DNA from: DATBGS01 sp036557885 | GTDB lineage: Bacteria; Chloroflexota; Ktedonobacteria; Ktedonobacterales; DATBGS01 | Assembly (NCBI GenBank): GCA_036557885.1 | Contig: DATBGS010000084.1 | Location: 17,855 to 81,854, forward strand | Direction: 5' to 3' | Length of the DNA stretch: 64,000 bases | Shown here: piece by piece, positions 17,829 through 26,600 of the stretch | Numbering within the stretch: position 1 is the stretch's first letter | How the letters are laid out: each line of letters begins with the position of its first letter | Translations under genes and position numbers: made by a program | Notes under the pieces: generated by a model | Told to the model about the DNA's origin: nothing | What the model saw: the letters and a program-made list of their open reading frames with translations, nothing else | The model's database searches: none

Positions 17829-19163
17829 ATGCAATGTCAAAATTGTGGCCTGCCCCTCGATCCACAGCAGGTGGCCCAGACCGGGCGCTGCCCGCGCTGT
17901 GGGAATCCAGTGGCCCCGGCCCAGCCGGGCTACGCACCAGCGCAGCCAGCATTCCAATCAGGTCCACCCGCCGGAGCGGGTGTAAGCGACGACGAATCAC
18001 CAACCATTCGCGTCAGGCCACAAGCGCCTGCGCCTGCGGCGCCTTCAGCGCCACAGCCCAGCCCGATTGATCCCTACGCTGCCACGCAGCGCGGCGCGCA
18101 ACCGACCCCCGCAGCTTCCTCTAGTCCCTACGGTCCACCTCCTGGCGCAGCTTCTGGCCCAGCGGCCCAACCCCCAGCTTCTAACCCGCCACCGAGCGCA
18201 ACAGACCCCTATGTGCCATCAGCAGCAGGCTTTGCGCCGCCAACAGACCCCTACACGCCATCAGCAGCGGGCCTGGCACCACCGCCGCCACCACAGCAAT
18301 CATTTGGGGCGCCGCCCTATGGCGGCCCGCCACAGCAGGCGTTTGGTGGCCCCCCACAGCAATCGTTTGGCGCCCCCCCTCCAGGCGGCTTTAGCGGCCC
18401 AGGTCAGCCACTACCGCCCTATGGTGCACCGCAAGGCGGCTTTAGCGGCCCAGGCCAGCCACCGCCCTTTGGCGCGCCGCAAGGCGGCTTCCCTGGTCAG
18501 CTGCCCATGCAGGGCTTTCCTGGTGGGCCGATGGCTCCAGGCCCGCAGCCCAAAAAGAGCCGGACTGGTTTAATCGTTGGCATCCTCATCGCAGTGTTGA
18601 TCATTGGTGGGCTTGGCTCCGTAGCAGCGCTGGGCTTTGCCGGGAAGGGGCCGCTCAAGTCGCTTGGCTCTACTCCTACCCCGGCGGCTACCGCCACCCC
18701 AAAGGCCACCGCCACCCCACAACCCACAGCAACCCCCAGCATTCCTGCGGGCTTCCAGGCATTCACCAGTTCAGATAACTCGTTTAGCATTGCCTATCCA
18801 GCCGACTGGCAGAAATCTAGCCCAAGCGAAGGCACCGGCGCTCAATTTGCTGGGCCAAACAATCAGACGTTTATTGTGCTGAACGCTGGCCCAGGACAGG
18901 GAGACGTGGCAACCAATGAGGCTGCCTTCTGTCAGAGTGTCGGTGGGCCAGCAAGCACACCCACCACTGTCACGATTGGAAGCCAGCCCTGGACTCAGGT
19001 GGAGTGTGATAACGGAGATGGGTCGCGTCACGCAGTGGTGGATGCCATCACCTACAAGGACAGCCTCTACCTGATTGCTTACGGCTCAGACGCCAACACC
19101 TTTGCCCAGGATAGAACGTCCTTCTACATCCCAATGGAGCAAAGCTTCCAGTTCCTCGGCTAA
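17829..19163 (+). CDS. Zinc-ribbon, proline-rich, single-TM protein with a secreted C-terminal domain
   Basis: The 444-residue protein starts with a zinc ribbon (CQNCG at 3-7 and CPRCG at 22-26). A Pro/Gly/Ala/Gln-rich disordered region of about 200 residues with repeated FGAP, GGFSGPGQP and DPY motifs follows. One membrane segment (GLIVGILIAVLIIGGLGSVAALGF, about 247-270) and a Thr/Pro linker lead to an outside domain beginning FTSSDNSFSIAYPADWQ, like PsbP-type stress-response lipoproteins. The gene at 25552 has the same plan. A strong GGAGG lies 35 nt before the ATG, too far for direct use; a short stem ACCGC/GCGGT between them might bring it nearer. Function unknown. Confidence 0.7.
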   Translation: MQCQNCGLPLDPQQVAQTGRCPRCGNPVAPAQPGYAPAQPAFQSGPPAGAGVSDDESPTIRVRPQAPAPAAPSAPQPSPIDPYAATQRGAQPTPAASSSPYGPPPGAASGPAAQPPASNPPPSATDPYVPSAAGFAPPTDPYTPSAAGLAPPPPPQQSFGAPPYGGPPQQAFGGPPQQSFGAPPPGGFSGPGQPLPPYGAPQGGFSGPGQPPPFGAPQGGFPGQLPMQGFPGGPMAPGPQPKKSRTGLIVGILIAVLIIGGLGSVAALGFAGKGPLKSLGSTPTPAATATPKATATPQPTATPSIPAGFQAFTSSDNSFSIAYPADWQKSSPSEGTGAQFAGPNNQTFIVLNAGPGQGDVATNEAAFCQSVGGPASTPTTVTIGSQPWTQVECDNGDGSRHAVVDAITYKDSLYLIAYGSDANTFAQDRTSFYIPMEQSFQFLG

Positions 19164-19200
19164 CGCGGAACTGGTGCTGATCTCCAACGCAGACACCAAC

Positions 19201-19238
19201 CCGCCAGGACAGCTAAAGCTGTCCTGGCGGGTCTTTTT
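19201..19238 (+). terminator. Intrinsic terminator
   Basis: A 14-bp perfect stem (CCGCCAGGACAGCT and complement) with a 2-nt loop is followed by GTCTTTTT. It lies 37 bp after the preceding stop codon. Confidence 0.9.
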
Positions 19239-19436
19239 CTTCACCTGGTAATAGCGAGACACCAGCCCAGGGCGGCCCTCCGATGTTTGCCAGAGGCCAA
19301 TGGTACCAACAAGGGGCATTATTTCTGCGGAACTGTTGCGTTCTGTAGAAAGAAGCGGTATAGTAGAGCCGAGAAAACTGTCTGCTCTATAGTTCTGCGC
19401 TTTGTGTCTGTGGCGGCAGAAAGGACACACCACTCC

Positions 19437-20111
19437 ATGAATGAAATGATCGTCTTTTGGGATCGGATGAAAGTCCACTTCCGGCACCACGTCATCAAGA
19501 AGGGGAAAGAAGCTCCCTTCTGGGTGGCAATCTCTTTTATGGTCACGTTTGGGATTGTACGCTATATCACCTATAGCATTCGCCGGGGCAAGCAGCAGGC
19601 GGCCAAGCATCCCCAGGCCCAGCAGCACCACAGCAGGATTGGCTTCCACGACATTGAGCTTGGCGGTGGCATCCACGTCCACCACATGGTTCCAGGGATT
19701 ATTTTGACCCTGGTGGCGGGCTATCTGGGCCTGGTGGCGGGCGAAAAGATCAAGAAGCCCGTCAGCATCATGTATGGCACCGGCGCAGCATTGGCCCTGG
19801 ATGAATTTGCGCTCTGGCTGGAACTGCGCGACGTCTACTGGGCTAAAGACGGCCACAAGAGCGTGGACGCCGTTGGCATCGCAGCCTCCGTCTTCGTGGG
19901 CGGGTTCGCTATGGCCGAGTTTGGTGGCGCGCTGCTCCGCGACATCCACCATCGCGTGACCACCGGCACCTATCCCCCACATCAGGCCGAACTGGACGAC
20001 CTGCCCCCCGACGTGATGGATCCCTCTGGCGCCCTCGCACCACCAGAGGCCGTCAGCGTGGCCGCAGGCAACGGGCAGGTAGCCAACGCTCGTCAGCGCA
20101 CCCATCGCTAA
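19437..20111 (+). CDS. Integral membrane protein with an HxHH motif
   Basis: The 224-residue protein has four or so hydrophobic segments: about 27-46, 82-101, 108-125 and 142-165. A histidine-rich stretch (GGGIHVHHMVPG, about 76-87) sits at the start of the second segment. A nearby Glu/Asp-rich loop (LDEFALWLELRDVYW) contains several acidic residues. The combination of His and acidic residues at membrane edges suggests metal binding, but no function is known to me. The 35-residue tail is polar. The ATG at 19437 has a weak ribosome-binding site. It is flanked by terminators, so it is monocistronic. Confidence 0.6.
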   Translation: MNEMIVFWDRMKVHFRHHVIKKGKEAPFWVAISFMVTFGIVRYITYSIRRGKQQAAKHPQAQQHHSRIGFHDIELGGGIHVHHMVPGIILTLVAGYLGLVAGEKIKKPVSIMYGTGAALALDEFALWLELRDVYWAKDGHKSVDAVGIAASVFVGGFAMAEFGGALLRDIHHRVTTGTYPPHQAELDDLPPDVMDPSGALAPPEAVSVAAGNGQVANARQRTHR

Positions 20112-20136
20112 CAGGCGCCTTGTTCACAGGAAACGC

Positions 20137-20181
20137 AACAGCAGAGGGTCCACCCCTTTCAGGGGTGGACCCTCTGCTGTT
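20137..20181. terminator. Bidirectional terminator between converging genes
   Basis: A 21-bp perfect stem (starting AACAGCAGAGGGTCC) with a 3-nt loop lies between the membrane-protein gene and lepB. T-tracts are short on both sides, but the stem is very stable. Confidence 0.75.
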
Positions 20182-20192
20182 GATCAGCACCC

Positions 20193-20996
20193 TTACGAGG
20201 TGGGCAGAGAAGCAAACACGCTGTTAAAGGTGGGTATCACCTGCCAGTTGCTCAGGGGCCAGAAGACCAATGTCGCCTTGCCAATGATGTAATTGGCTGG
20301 CACCGGTCCCCAGGCCCGCGAATCGGAGCTAAAAGGACGGTTATCTCCCATCACAAAATACTGATCTGCGGCGAGTTTTAAGTTGACAATCTGCGCATTT
20401 TCTGCCTGGGAAATATACGGCTCCTTGAGCGTCACCCCATCCACTTTGACCGTATTATTCGTAATCACCAGCGTATCCCCTGGCAGGCCAATGACTCGTT
20501 TAATGAAATCTTGCGTTGGGTCGCGTGGGTAGTGAAAGACAATCACATCGCCGCGCTCCGGGCCGTGAAAGAGATACGCCAGTTTATTGACCAGCACATA
20601 TTCACCGGTGAACAAGCCGGGCTGCATACTTGGCCCATCCACCCGGAAGGTCTGCACAGAAAAGCGGATCGCAAAGAAGATCAGCGCCGTCAGCACAATC
20701 GTTTCGATAATCTCACGCGCCAGGTGCGAGTGGCGGCGTGGGGGCGGATTCCTGGGCGCCCGGCCAGGTGGGGGCGGTGGTGGAGAACCACCATATTGAT
20801 CCCATCTTCCCCCAGAGTTGCGCGGCGCCAGCGACCTTCCGGTATCATCCCAGCCACCGGGGGGAAGTGGCGAGCGGGAAGATGGTCGCTTGCCTGAGTA
20901 TCCTCGCAGAGAAGAACCACCCCGCTGATCCTCCCAGGTGTCCTCGTCCGCAACAAAGCCACCCTGATCAGGCGGGTATTGGGAGTAGCGTTCCAT
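20193..20996 (-). CDS. lepB: Signal peptidase I with a long cytoplasmic N-terminal extension
   Basis: The 267-residue serine protease removes signal peptides from exported proteins. The catalytic dyad is Ser123 (VDGPSMQPG) and Lys166 (DFIKRVIGLPGD); a further family motif is GDNRPFSSDSRAWGPV. One membrane segment (about 97-113) precedes the catalytic domain on the outer face. The first 95 residues are Arg/Gly/Pro/Ser-rich and probably disordered in the cytoplasm, which is longer than usual. The ATG at 20996 has AGAGGGC upstream; the frame stays open to 21173, but those residues show no family similarity. Its substrates here include the several secreted proteins of this window. Confidence 0.92.
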   Translation of the reverse strand: MERYSQYPPDQGGFVADEDTWEDQRGGSSLRGYSGKRPSSRSPLPPGGWDDTGRSLAPRNSGGRWDQYGGSPPPPPPGRAPRNPPPRRHSHLAREIIETIVLTALIFFAIRFSVQTFRVDGPSMQPGLFTGEYVLVNKLAYLFHGPERGDVIVFHYPRDPTQDFIKRVIGLPGDTLVITNNTVKVDGVTLKEPYISQAENAQIVNLKLAADQYFVMGDNRPFSSDSRAWGPVPANYIIGKATLVFWPLSNWQVIPTFNSVFASLPTS

Positions 20997-21200
20997 CAAA
21001 TCACAGCCCTCTATGCACGGCGCACCGCGTGGTGAACTCGGCTGTAGCAATGCTCGCCAGCCGACCTGCTTCCCCAGCCCATCCCCTGGCGCCATCAGGA
21101 AGCCGCTTGCTCCAGGAAAGCGCCAGAACCACTGCCCTTCCCCCCGATTATAGCACAGTGGGGGAGTTCGCACAGCACCATACAGGCGATGTTTCCCATC

Positions 21201-22439
21201 TTAGAATGTGATCGTTTGCGCCGGAAGCGTGCGATGGGGCCAGAGCTTTAGCCCCGCGCCCAGTACATTGCCGGTTTCCACGACGCAATGATCGGCAAGA
21301 ATGGCCCCCTGTACCTGGCAGCCGGAAGCAATCGTTGAGTGCGCTCCAATGACGCTCTCGCGAATGATCGTCTGTGTGGATTTCACCACCAGCGTGCCGC
21401 TGGGCGACTGTCCAGAACCCGTCCCGCGCTGGCCGGTATGCTCGGCTGCTGTCTGAGCGTTGGGCTGGCCCGAAGCAGGCGCGCTGGACGACTCGCCCAC
21501 CGTCACCTGTTCCCAGAGCACGGCGCGCTCTATCTGCACCTCCAGCCCGATACGGCAGCCCTCGCCCAGCACCACCGGCCCGATCAGCTTCGCCCCCGCC
21601 CCGATCACGCACCCACTGCCCAGCACCACCGGCCCAAGTAGCTCCGCCGTTGGGTCAATCTGGCAGCCAGCGCCCACCCAGACGCGCTCGGCGCGCTGCT
21701 CGCCGTTGGTCTGCCCATGCACCAGGCCGCACAGCATATCTATGTTGGCCGTTTTATACTTTTCTGGCGTGCCAATATCCAGCCAATAGGAAGTATCGGG
21801 ATAGCCAAAAAGGGCCTTCCCCTCCGCCAACAGCGTTGGGAATAAGCCTTGCTCAAACTGATAAAACTGCCCGGAAGGCGCCAGACGCAGCACCGCCGGG
21901 TCCAGAATATACGTCCCGGCATTGATGAGGTTGGTAGTAATCCCCTCCAGCGTCTTGGGCTTTTCTATAAAGCGCTTCACCCGCCGGGAGGCATCAGTCT
22001 CTACCAGCCCATAGGCGCGCACATCCTCTACCGGCGTCAGCGCAATGGTGCCCACCGCGTGACGCGACCGATGGAACGCCAGCATCGCTTGCAGGTCCAG
22101 ATCAGTCAGAATATCGCCGTTTAACACAAAAAACGGCTCATCGTCCAGGTAGCCTTGCTCCTGGACATATTTCACAGCCCCGGCAGTTCCCAGGGCTTCT
22201 TGCTCGATCACATACGCCAGACGCACACCAAACGCGCTGCCGTCCCCGAAATAGTCCTGAATCATCCCTGGCAGATAGCACATGCTCAGCACAATCTCGG
22301 TCACATCATACATCCTCAGCGAGGTCAGCACATGCTCCAAGAATGGGCGGTTTACCACCGGCTGCATCGGCTTGGGGCGAGAGAGCGTTAACGGACGCAG
22401 GCGGGTTCCTTCACCGCCTACAAGAATGACAGCCTTCAT
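21201..22439 (-). CDS. Sugar-1-phosphate nucleotidyltransferase with left-handed beta-helix domain
   Basis: The 412-residue protein has an N-terminal nucleotidyltransferase domain with the signature VILVGGEGTRLRPLT (4-18), RPKPMQPVVNRPFLEH, LNGDILTDLD and FIEKPK. The C-terminal part has hexapeptide repeats (VVLGSGCVIGAGAKLIGPVVLGEG) interrupted by a Ser/Gln/Gly-rich insert of about 40 residues (near 320-355). The closest match is the mannose-1-phosphate guanylyltransferase or glucose-1-phosphate thymidylyltransferase type, making activated sugars for surface polysaccharide or glycolipids. The ATG at 22439 has AAGGAG upstream; the frame extends to 22544 but without family residues. Confidence 0.85.
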   Translation of the reverse strand: MKAVILVGGEGTRLRPLTLSRPKPMQPVVNRPFLEHVLTSLRMYDVTEIVLSMCYLPGMIQDYFGDGSAFGVRLAYVIEQEALGTAGAVKYVQEQGYLDDEPFFVLNGDILTDLDLQAMLAFHRSRHAVGTIALTPVEDVRAYGLVETDASRRVKRFIEKPKTLEGITTNLINAGTYILDPAVLRLAPSGQFYQFEQGLFPTLLAEGKALFGYPDTSYWLDIGTPEKYKTANIDMLCGLVHGQTNGEQRAERVWVGAGCQIDPTAELLGPVVLGSGCVIGAGAKLIGPVVLGEGCRIGLEVQIERAVLWEQVTVGESSSAPASGQPNAQTAAEHTGQRGTGSGQSPSGTLVVKSTQTIIRESVIGAHSTIASGCQVQGAILADHCVVETGNVLGAGLKLWPHRTLPAQTITF

Positions 22440-23019
22440 AGTATGCTTGCTCCTTCCCCTGACAAAATGACTCCAACCATCACACCTTCCAACACTGAAT
22501 GGCTCCTCTCCCAGGTTTTTAGCATGTTCTGTACCAGCTATCAAGCGGGTAAAGTTTTTCTGAGGCGGCGCACCAGGCGCAGTGTCCTTCCATTACCACA
22601 AGAAACGTTTGGAAGAGAGGCCAGGTTACTGTAGTCTTGCCCTTCTCCAGCATAGGAAATTTGGGGGGCATCTTTTCTCGTTCTGGAGCAAGCGTTAGTG
22701 CTTGCTCCGCCTTGTTCTTTCCAAATGGCCCTACTTCCTGCGCTCATATACCCGATATTACAAGGATACCCCGCAAAATTGGCGCCTCTGTCGCCCATGC
22801 CCAAACTCTTCAGAAGGCGCATTTTGCTGGCCTGCCTGGTTTTCTTGCTCTCGAAGGAGCAGCCTGTTCCAAGCGACTAGCCAGGCATCTTGTACCCCAT
22901 ATCCAGATAGGGGTGGGCAAACAGAATATGGTATACTTGCATCACCAAAAAAAGCATACCGCCAGATCACCAGAGGCGCAAATAGCCGCTCAGTGCTCTG
23001 CTGGTAAAGAGGGTGGGGC
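22440..23019. other. Intergenic region with one hairpin
   Basis: These 580 bp separate divergent genes. A 9-bp inverted repeat GGAGCAAGC/GCTTGCTCC lies at 22685-22708 without a T-tract. A possible plus-strand -10 TATACT lies near 22931. I see no gene. Confidence 0.4.
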
Positions 23020-24153
23020 ATGAGCTACTGGCAGAACGAAGCTGGGCAAGCGGAACGCCCAACGCAACTGAAGGAACAGACCACCGTCATTCTCGTCGAA
23101 ACCCGTCCCCATATTGCCACGCTGATCAAAGAGGCATTAGAGCAGGCGCAATTTCGAGTCATCATTGGCGCCACCATTGACGATGTCGCCCTCTTGCTTG
23201 CCCGCCAACAGGGGTTGATGCTCTTGCTGGTCAACGTGGGGATTCAGGCCAATCAGGACTTTGGCCGCCCAGACCGCTTTGGCCCTTCTGGACCACTGGG
23301 CGCGCTCCAACGCCTGGCAACCGATCAACCATTATGGAAAGAGATTGGCAATCATCCCGCGCTTCAACGTGTCCCCATGCTCTGCTTCAGCAATGATGGC
23401 GCCAGCGGTCCTTCTGGAACCCTGATCGTCAAATCGCCCCAGGATTTTCGGCTCCTGGCTCAGGCCGTCCAGAACTACCTGCACCTGCTGACCTCCATTC
23501 CCTTCCTGCCCCAGTTGTTGCGCGAGGAATATCTCCCCTCGCTCAAAGGCGCCCTGGAAGACTTTCCGCTCTCCGACCTGTTTCAGCTTTTTAAACTGGC
23601 CGGACACTCTGGCATCCTGCTCTTGCGTGATGGCGGGCGCGTGGCTGTCCTGGGGGTAGCGGAAGGCGAAATCGTCCACGCTTTTGCCGATCATGCCCAG
23701 GGTCAGGAAGCCATCTACAATATTTTCGAATGGAAACAGGCGCGCTTTGCCTTCTATCAAGACCTGGCACTTCCGACGCGCACCGTCACCACAAGCACAG
23801 AACACCTGGTGCTGGAGGCTTCGCGCCGGGGCGATGAGTCCTCTGACCTGCGCAACAAAATCCCCTCCCCGCGCACCTTAATTTACCGCGCTCCCAGTCT
23901 GACCGATCAATTACCGAATATGCGCCTTTCTATGGCTGAACTGCGCATCCTCTCCGTTGTGGGCAGGCGCAACACCGTTGGCGACATCATGAAACTCGCT
24001 GGCATGAGCGAATTGAGCACGATGAAAATTCTCGATACCTTGATCAGCCGGGGGATGCTTACCATCGGTGAGGAAGCTGTCAGCAAAAATACGGGGATAC
24101 TTCGCGAGGCAGGTCAGCCTACCACGCCCTCGCAATCCTCGTCATTTCGTTAA
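23020..24153 (+). CDS. Pseudo-receiver and PATAN (DUF4388) domain protein
   Basis: The 377-residue protein begins with a receiver-like domain (about 20-155: TTVILVETRPHIATLIKEAL). The strand that normally ends in the phosphorylated Asp reads LLLVNVGIQ, so the acceptor Asp appears to be Asn; the domain may not be phosphorylated. A DUF4388/PATAN domain follows (about 175-290: LKGALEDFPLSDLFQLFKLAGHSG and DGGRVAVLGVAEGEIVHA). A winged-helix-like tail (about 305-350) ends the protein. PATAN proteins take part in chemosensory or motility control in bacteria such as cyanobacteria and myxobacteria. No kinase gene is adjacent, so its partner is unknown. Confidence 0.75.
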   Translation: MSYWQNEAGQAERPTQLKEQTTVILVETRPHIATLIKEALEQAQFRVIIGATIDDVALLLARQQGLMLLLVNVGIQANQDFGRPDRFGPSGPLGALQRLATDQPLWKEIGNHPALQRVPMLCFSNDGASGPSGTLIVKSPQDFRLLAQAVQNYLHLLTSIPFLPQLLREEYLPSLKGALEDFPLSDLFQLFKLAGHSGILLLRDGGRVAVLGVAEGEIVHAFADHAQGQEAIYNIFEWKQARFAFYQDLALPTRTVTTSTEHLVLEASRRGDESSDLRNKIPSPRTLIYRAPSLTDQLPNMRLSMAELRILSVVGRRNTVGDIMKLAGMSELSTMKILDTLISRGMLTIGEEAVSKNTGILREAGQPTTPSQSSSFR

Positions 24154-24316
24154 AATCTGGCAGCCCAGAACCACAACGGCCCAGGCGTGTTACCTCGCTC
24201 ACCGCTGCACAGTTACTACCTGTGATGGCAGTCTGCGCGAAAAGTGCTATGATAGGAGCAGCAAGAAACGCTATACGTGTGATAGATTGCTTTCGACTAT
24301 TCTGGCCCAGGAGTGA

Positions 24317-25525
24317 ATGTCTGTGCTGACATTGCTTGCGCTTCCTCCAGCAGTATTGCTGGTTTGCGGGTTTACACTGGCGCTGGGCTTGTCTTTTCTG
24401 TTTACAGGCGTGATTGGGCGGCTGGCCCGGCGCCTGGGCTGGCTTGACCAGCCCAGCGAAAGGCGCGTCCATCAGGTGCCTGTTCCCAGGCTCGGCGGCG
24501 TCGCTATTTTCCTGGCATTCCTCATCACTGCCCTGCTGGTGTATTGGCCTGGGGGAGCGCATGAAGCGTATGTCTACGGGGGATTTTTGCCGGCAGGGAT
24601 ATTTATTACCGCTGTGATGGCCTACGATGATGTGCGCGGGCTGCCCCCTGGCACGAAACTGGCGCTGCAATCTGCCGCTGTCCTGATCTTGTTAATCCCC
24701 GGCCTGCTTTCTGGCAGCACCATCGAACACGGGATGGTCATCTCCTACATTCACAACCCGCTGCATCTCACCAGTTCCAAAAGCGCCGATATTCTCATGA
24801 TTCCTTTGGGGCTGGCGCTCCCGTTCACCTGGTTCTGGATTGTGGGGATGATGAACACGGTCAACTTTACCGATGGATTGGATGGTCTGGCAGGGGGGAT
24901 TGTCGGGATTGCCGCTGTGGTGCTCACTATCATCAGCTTCCTGCTGCATCAGGGCACAGTGGGCATCCTCTGCGCCATTTTTGCTGGAAGCGTCCTCGGC
25001 TTCTTGCCGCATAACTGGAACCCGGCGAAGATCTTTATGGGCGACAGCGGAGCGATGTTTCTGGGGCTGGCGCTCGCGGTCCTTTCCAATATTGGTGGCG
25101 CCAAGCTCGCTACCATCTTACTTTTATTGGGAATTCCCATCCTGGATGTGGCCCTCGTCATCCTCCAACGCATTCGCGGTGGACGCGCCGCTTTCCATTA
25201 CGACAAACGTCATCTGCATCATAAACTGCTGGAAAGCGGTTTCTCCCAGAAGCAAATCGTTTTGATCTTCTACAGCCTCTCGTGTTTCTTTGGACTCCTC
25301 GCCATCCTTGCTCTAACGTTACCTGATGCCTTTCCGCTGGTATTCAGCCTGAGCATTGCCGGGGCGAGCCTGGCGCATGTGATCGGGCTGGCGCTGGTGG
25401 GGCTGGCGATGCTCTTGATTCTGAGCTTCCTGATTCGGCGGCCCAAACAGCCTAAGCAGCCAGAGATGCTCAAACAACCTACATCACCGGGCGGGGGCAG
25501 TAGAAATCCCTCCATTGGTGACTGA
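24317..25525 (+). CDS. Undecaprenyl-phosphate N-acetylhexosamine-1-phosphate transferase (WecA/TagO type)
   Basis: The 402-residue protein has about 11 membrane segments and the motifs of the MraY/WecA/TagO family: DQPSERRVHQVPVPRLGGVAIF (44-65), MAYDDVRGLPPGTKL, NFTDGLDGLAGG (about 182-193), FMGDSGAMFLG and the C-terminal loop DKRHLHHKLLESGF. It transfers a sugar phosphate from a UDP-sugar to undecaprenyl phosphate, starting synthesis of a surface polymer. The HLHH motif favours the WecA/TagO branch over MraY. AGGAG lies 4 nt before the ATG. It follows the PATAN gene by 160 bp. The C-terminal 30 residues are polar. Confidence 0.9.
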   Translation: MSVLTLLALPPAVLLVCGFTLALGLSFLFTGVIGRLARRLGWLDQPSERRVHQVPVPRLGGVAIFLAFLITALLVYWPGGAHEAYVYGGFLPAGIFITAVMAYDDVRGLPPGTKLALQSAAVLILLIPGLLSGSTIEHGMVISYIHNPLHLTSSKSADILMIPLGLALPFTWFWIVGMMNTVNFTDGLDGLAGGIVGIAAVVLTIISFLLHQGTVGILCAIFAGSVLGFLPHNWNPAKIFMGDSGAMFLGLALAVLSNIGGAKLATILLLLGIPILDVALVILQRIRGGRAAFHYDKRHLHHKLLESGFSQKQIVLIFYSLSCFFGLLAILALTLPDAFPLVFSLSIAGASLAHVIGLALVGLAMLLILSFLIRRPKQPKQPEMLKQPTSPGGGSRNPSIGD

Positions 25526-25551
25526 GATGCCGAACAGGAACAGCACCGTAC

Positions 25552-26520
25552 ATGATGTGTTCCCAATGCAACAAGCAGCTTGACACCATTGACATCCAGC
25601 TTGGCATCTGTCAACGCTGTGGCACGCCCATAACTGGAGCACAAGCAGGGACCACTTTTACTGACCAGGCGCTGCCAGTTGCGTCTGCCGGGCCATCTCA
25701 CCTGCCTTCATTTGATACGAACGACCCCTTTGGGAACCTGCCCACGATGGGCGGGGCTGTACCGGAAGCCTTGCCCGCGCCAGGCGGCAATATTGCCCCT
25801 CGCCCCCTCAGCGCCCCGCCCGAAACACCAGTTATGGCAGCGCCATTTCAACTCCCGCCGCCCTCACCGCTCCCAAGCGCCCCTCCACCGTCTCCCAGAC
25901 GGGGCAGAAAAAGCCGAAAGAAAACAAGCTCTTTGCTGATTGTTGGGCTAACGCTGCTCCTCCTGGTGGTGCTTGTTGGGGCTGCCATTTGGCTGATCCA
26001 GGGGCTGCATCCCGGTTTACTGAATGGCTCGCCAACGCCTACACTGCGCCCAACGGGTACTGGAGCCAGCACCTCAGTGCCGCTACAAAACTACCGCGAT
26101 CCTGCCGGGCGTTTCTCCATCAGCTATCCTGCCGGTTGGCAGCCTGAACACATCGAGACGCACGCGGGAAGCCTGCCCCTGGCCTTAAACGGCGTGCAGT
26201 TCACCAGGGGGGATGCCGCTTTCACGGTAGTGGCTGGCCCCGCGCCGCCTCTCTCACCAGATGGCCTGGCGCAGACAATTGACGACGCGCTCTTGCGCAG
26301 CATGGATGCTCGCAATATCAGCAAGCCTACCAATGTCAGAATTGGTGGGCAGACCTGGACAGAGGAGCGCGCCGACACCGACAAGGGGCTGATGGTCATT
26401 GACTCCATCCAGTTCAACGGGCAATTGTATTCGCTCTGGTACAACGCCCCGCCAAACGAGTTTCCCAGCGACGAATCCAGCGTGTTTCTGCCCATGCGCG
26501 CTACGTTTAAGTTTGGGTGA
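25552..26520 (+). CDS. Zinc-ribbon, proline-rich, single-TM protein, second paralogue
   Basis: The 322-residue protein has a zinc ribbon (CSQCN near 3-7, CQRCG near 20-24), a Pro-rich linker, a basic patch RRGRKSRKK, one membrane segment (LLIVGLTLLLLVVLVGAAIWLI, about 127-148) and an outside domain starting NYRDPAGRFSISYPAGWQPE. The outside domain ends in LYSLWYNAPP and FLPMRATFKFG. The order of parts matches the protein at 17829, whose outside domain ends in FYIPMEQSFQFLG, so they are paralogues. It starts 26 bp after the transferase gene and may be co-transcribed with it. The ATG at 25552 is followed by a second ATG, and either may serve. Function unknown. Confidence 0.7.
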   Translation: MMCSQCNKQLDTIDIQLGICQRCGTPITGAQAGTTFTDQALPVASAGPSHLPSFDTNDPFGNLPTMGGAVPEALPAPGGNIAPRPLSAPPETPVMAAPFQLPPPSPLPSAPPPSPRRGRKSRKKTSSLLIVGLTLLLLVVLVGAAIWLIQGLHPGLLNGSPTPTLRPTGTGASTSVPLQNYRDPAGRFSISYPAGWQPEHIETHAGSLPLALNGVQFTRGDAAFTVVAGPAPPLSPDGLAQTIDDALLRSMDARNISKPTNVRIGGQTWTEERADTDKGLMVIDSIQFNGQLYSLWYNAPPNEFPSDESSVFLPMRATFKFG

Positions 26521-26600
26521 TGCATGCTTTGTATGCATACCCACCTCAAGAACCTTTCAGTTTAGGCAGGCCACTTCTCGATGCATCTGTTTGCGATGAG

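Noticed and set aside
18000..18550. Coding minisatellite or CRISPR-like repeats
   Set aside because: The repeated bases encode a Pro/Gly-rich linker in frame (GGFSGPGQP type) within the zinc-ribbon protein.
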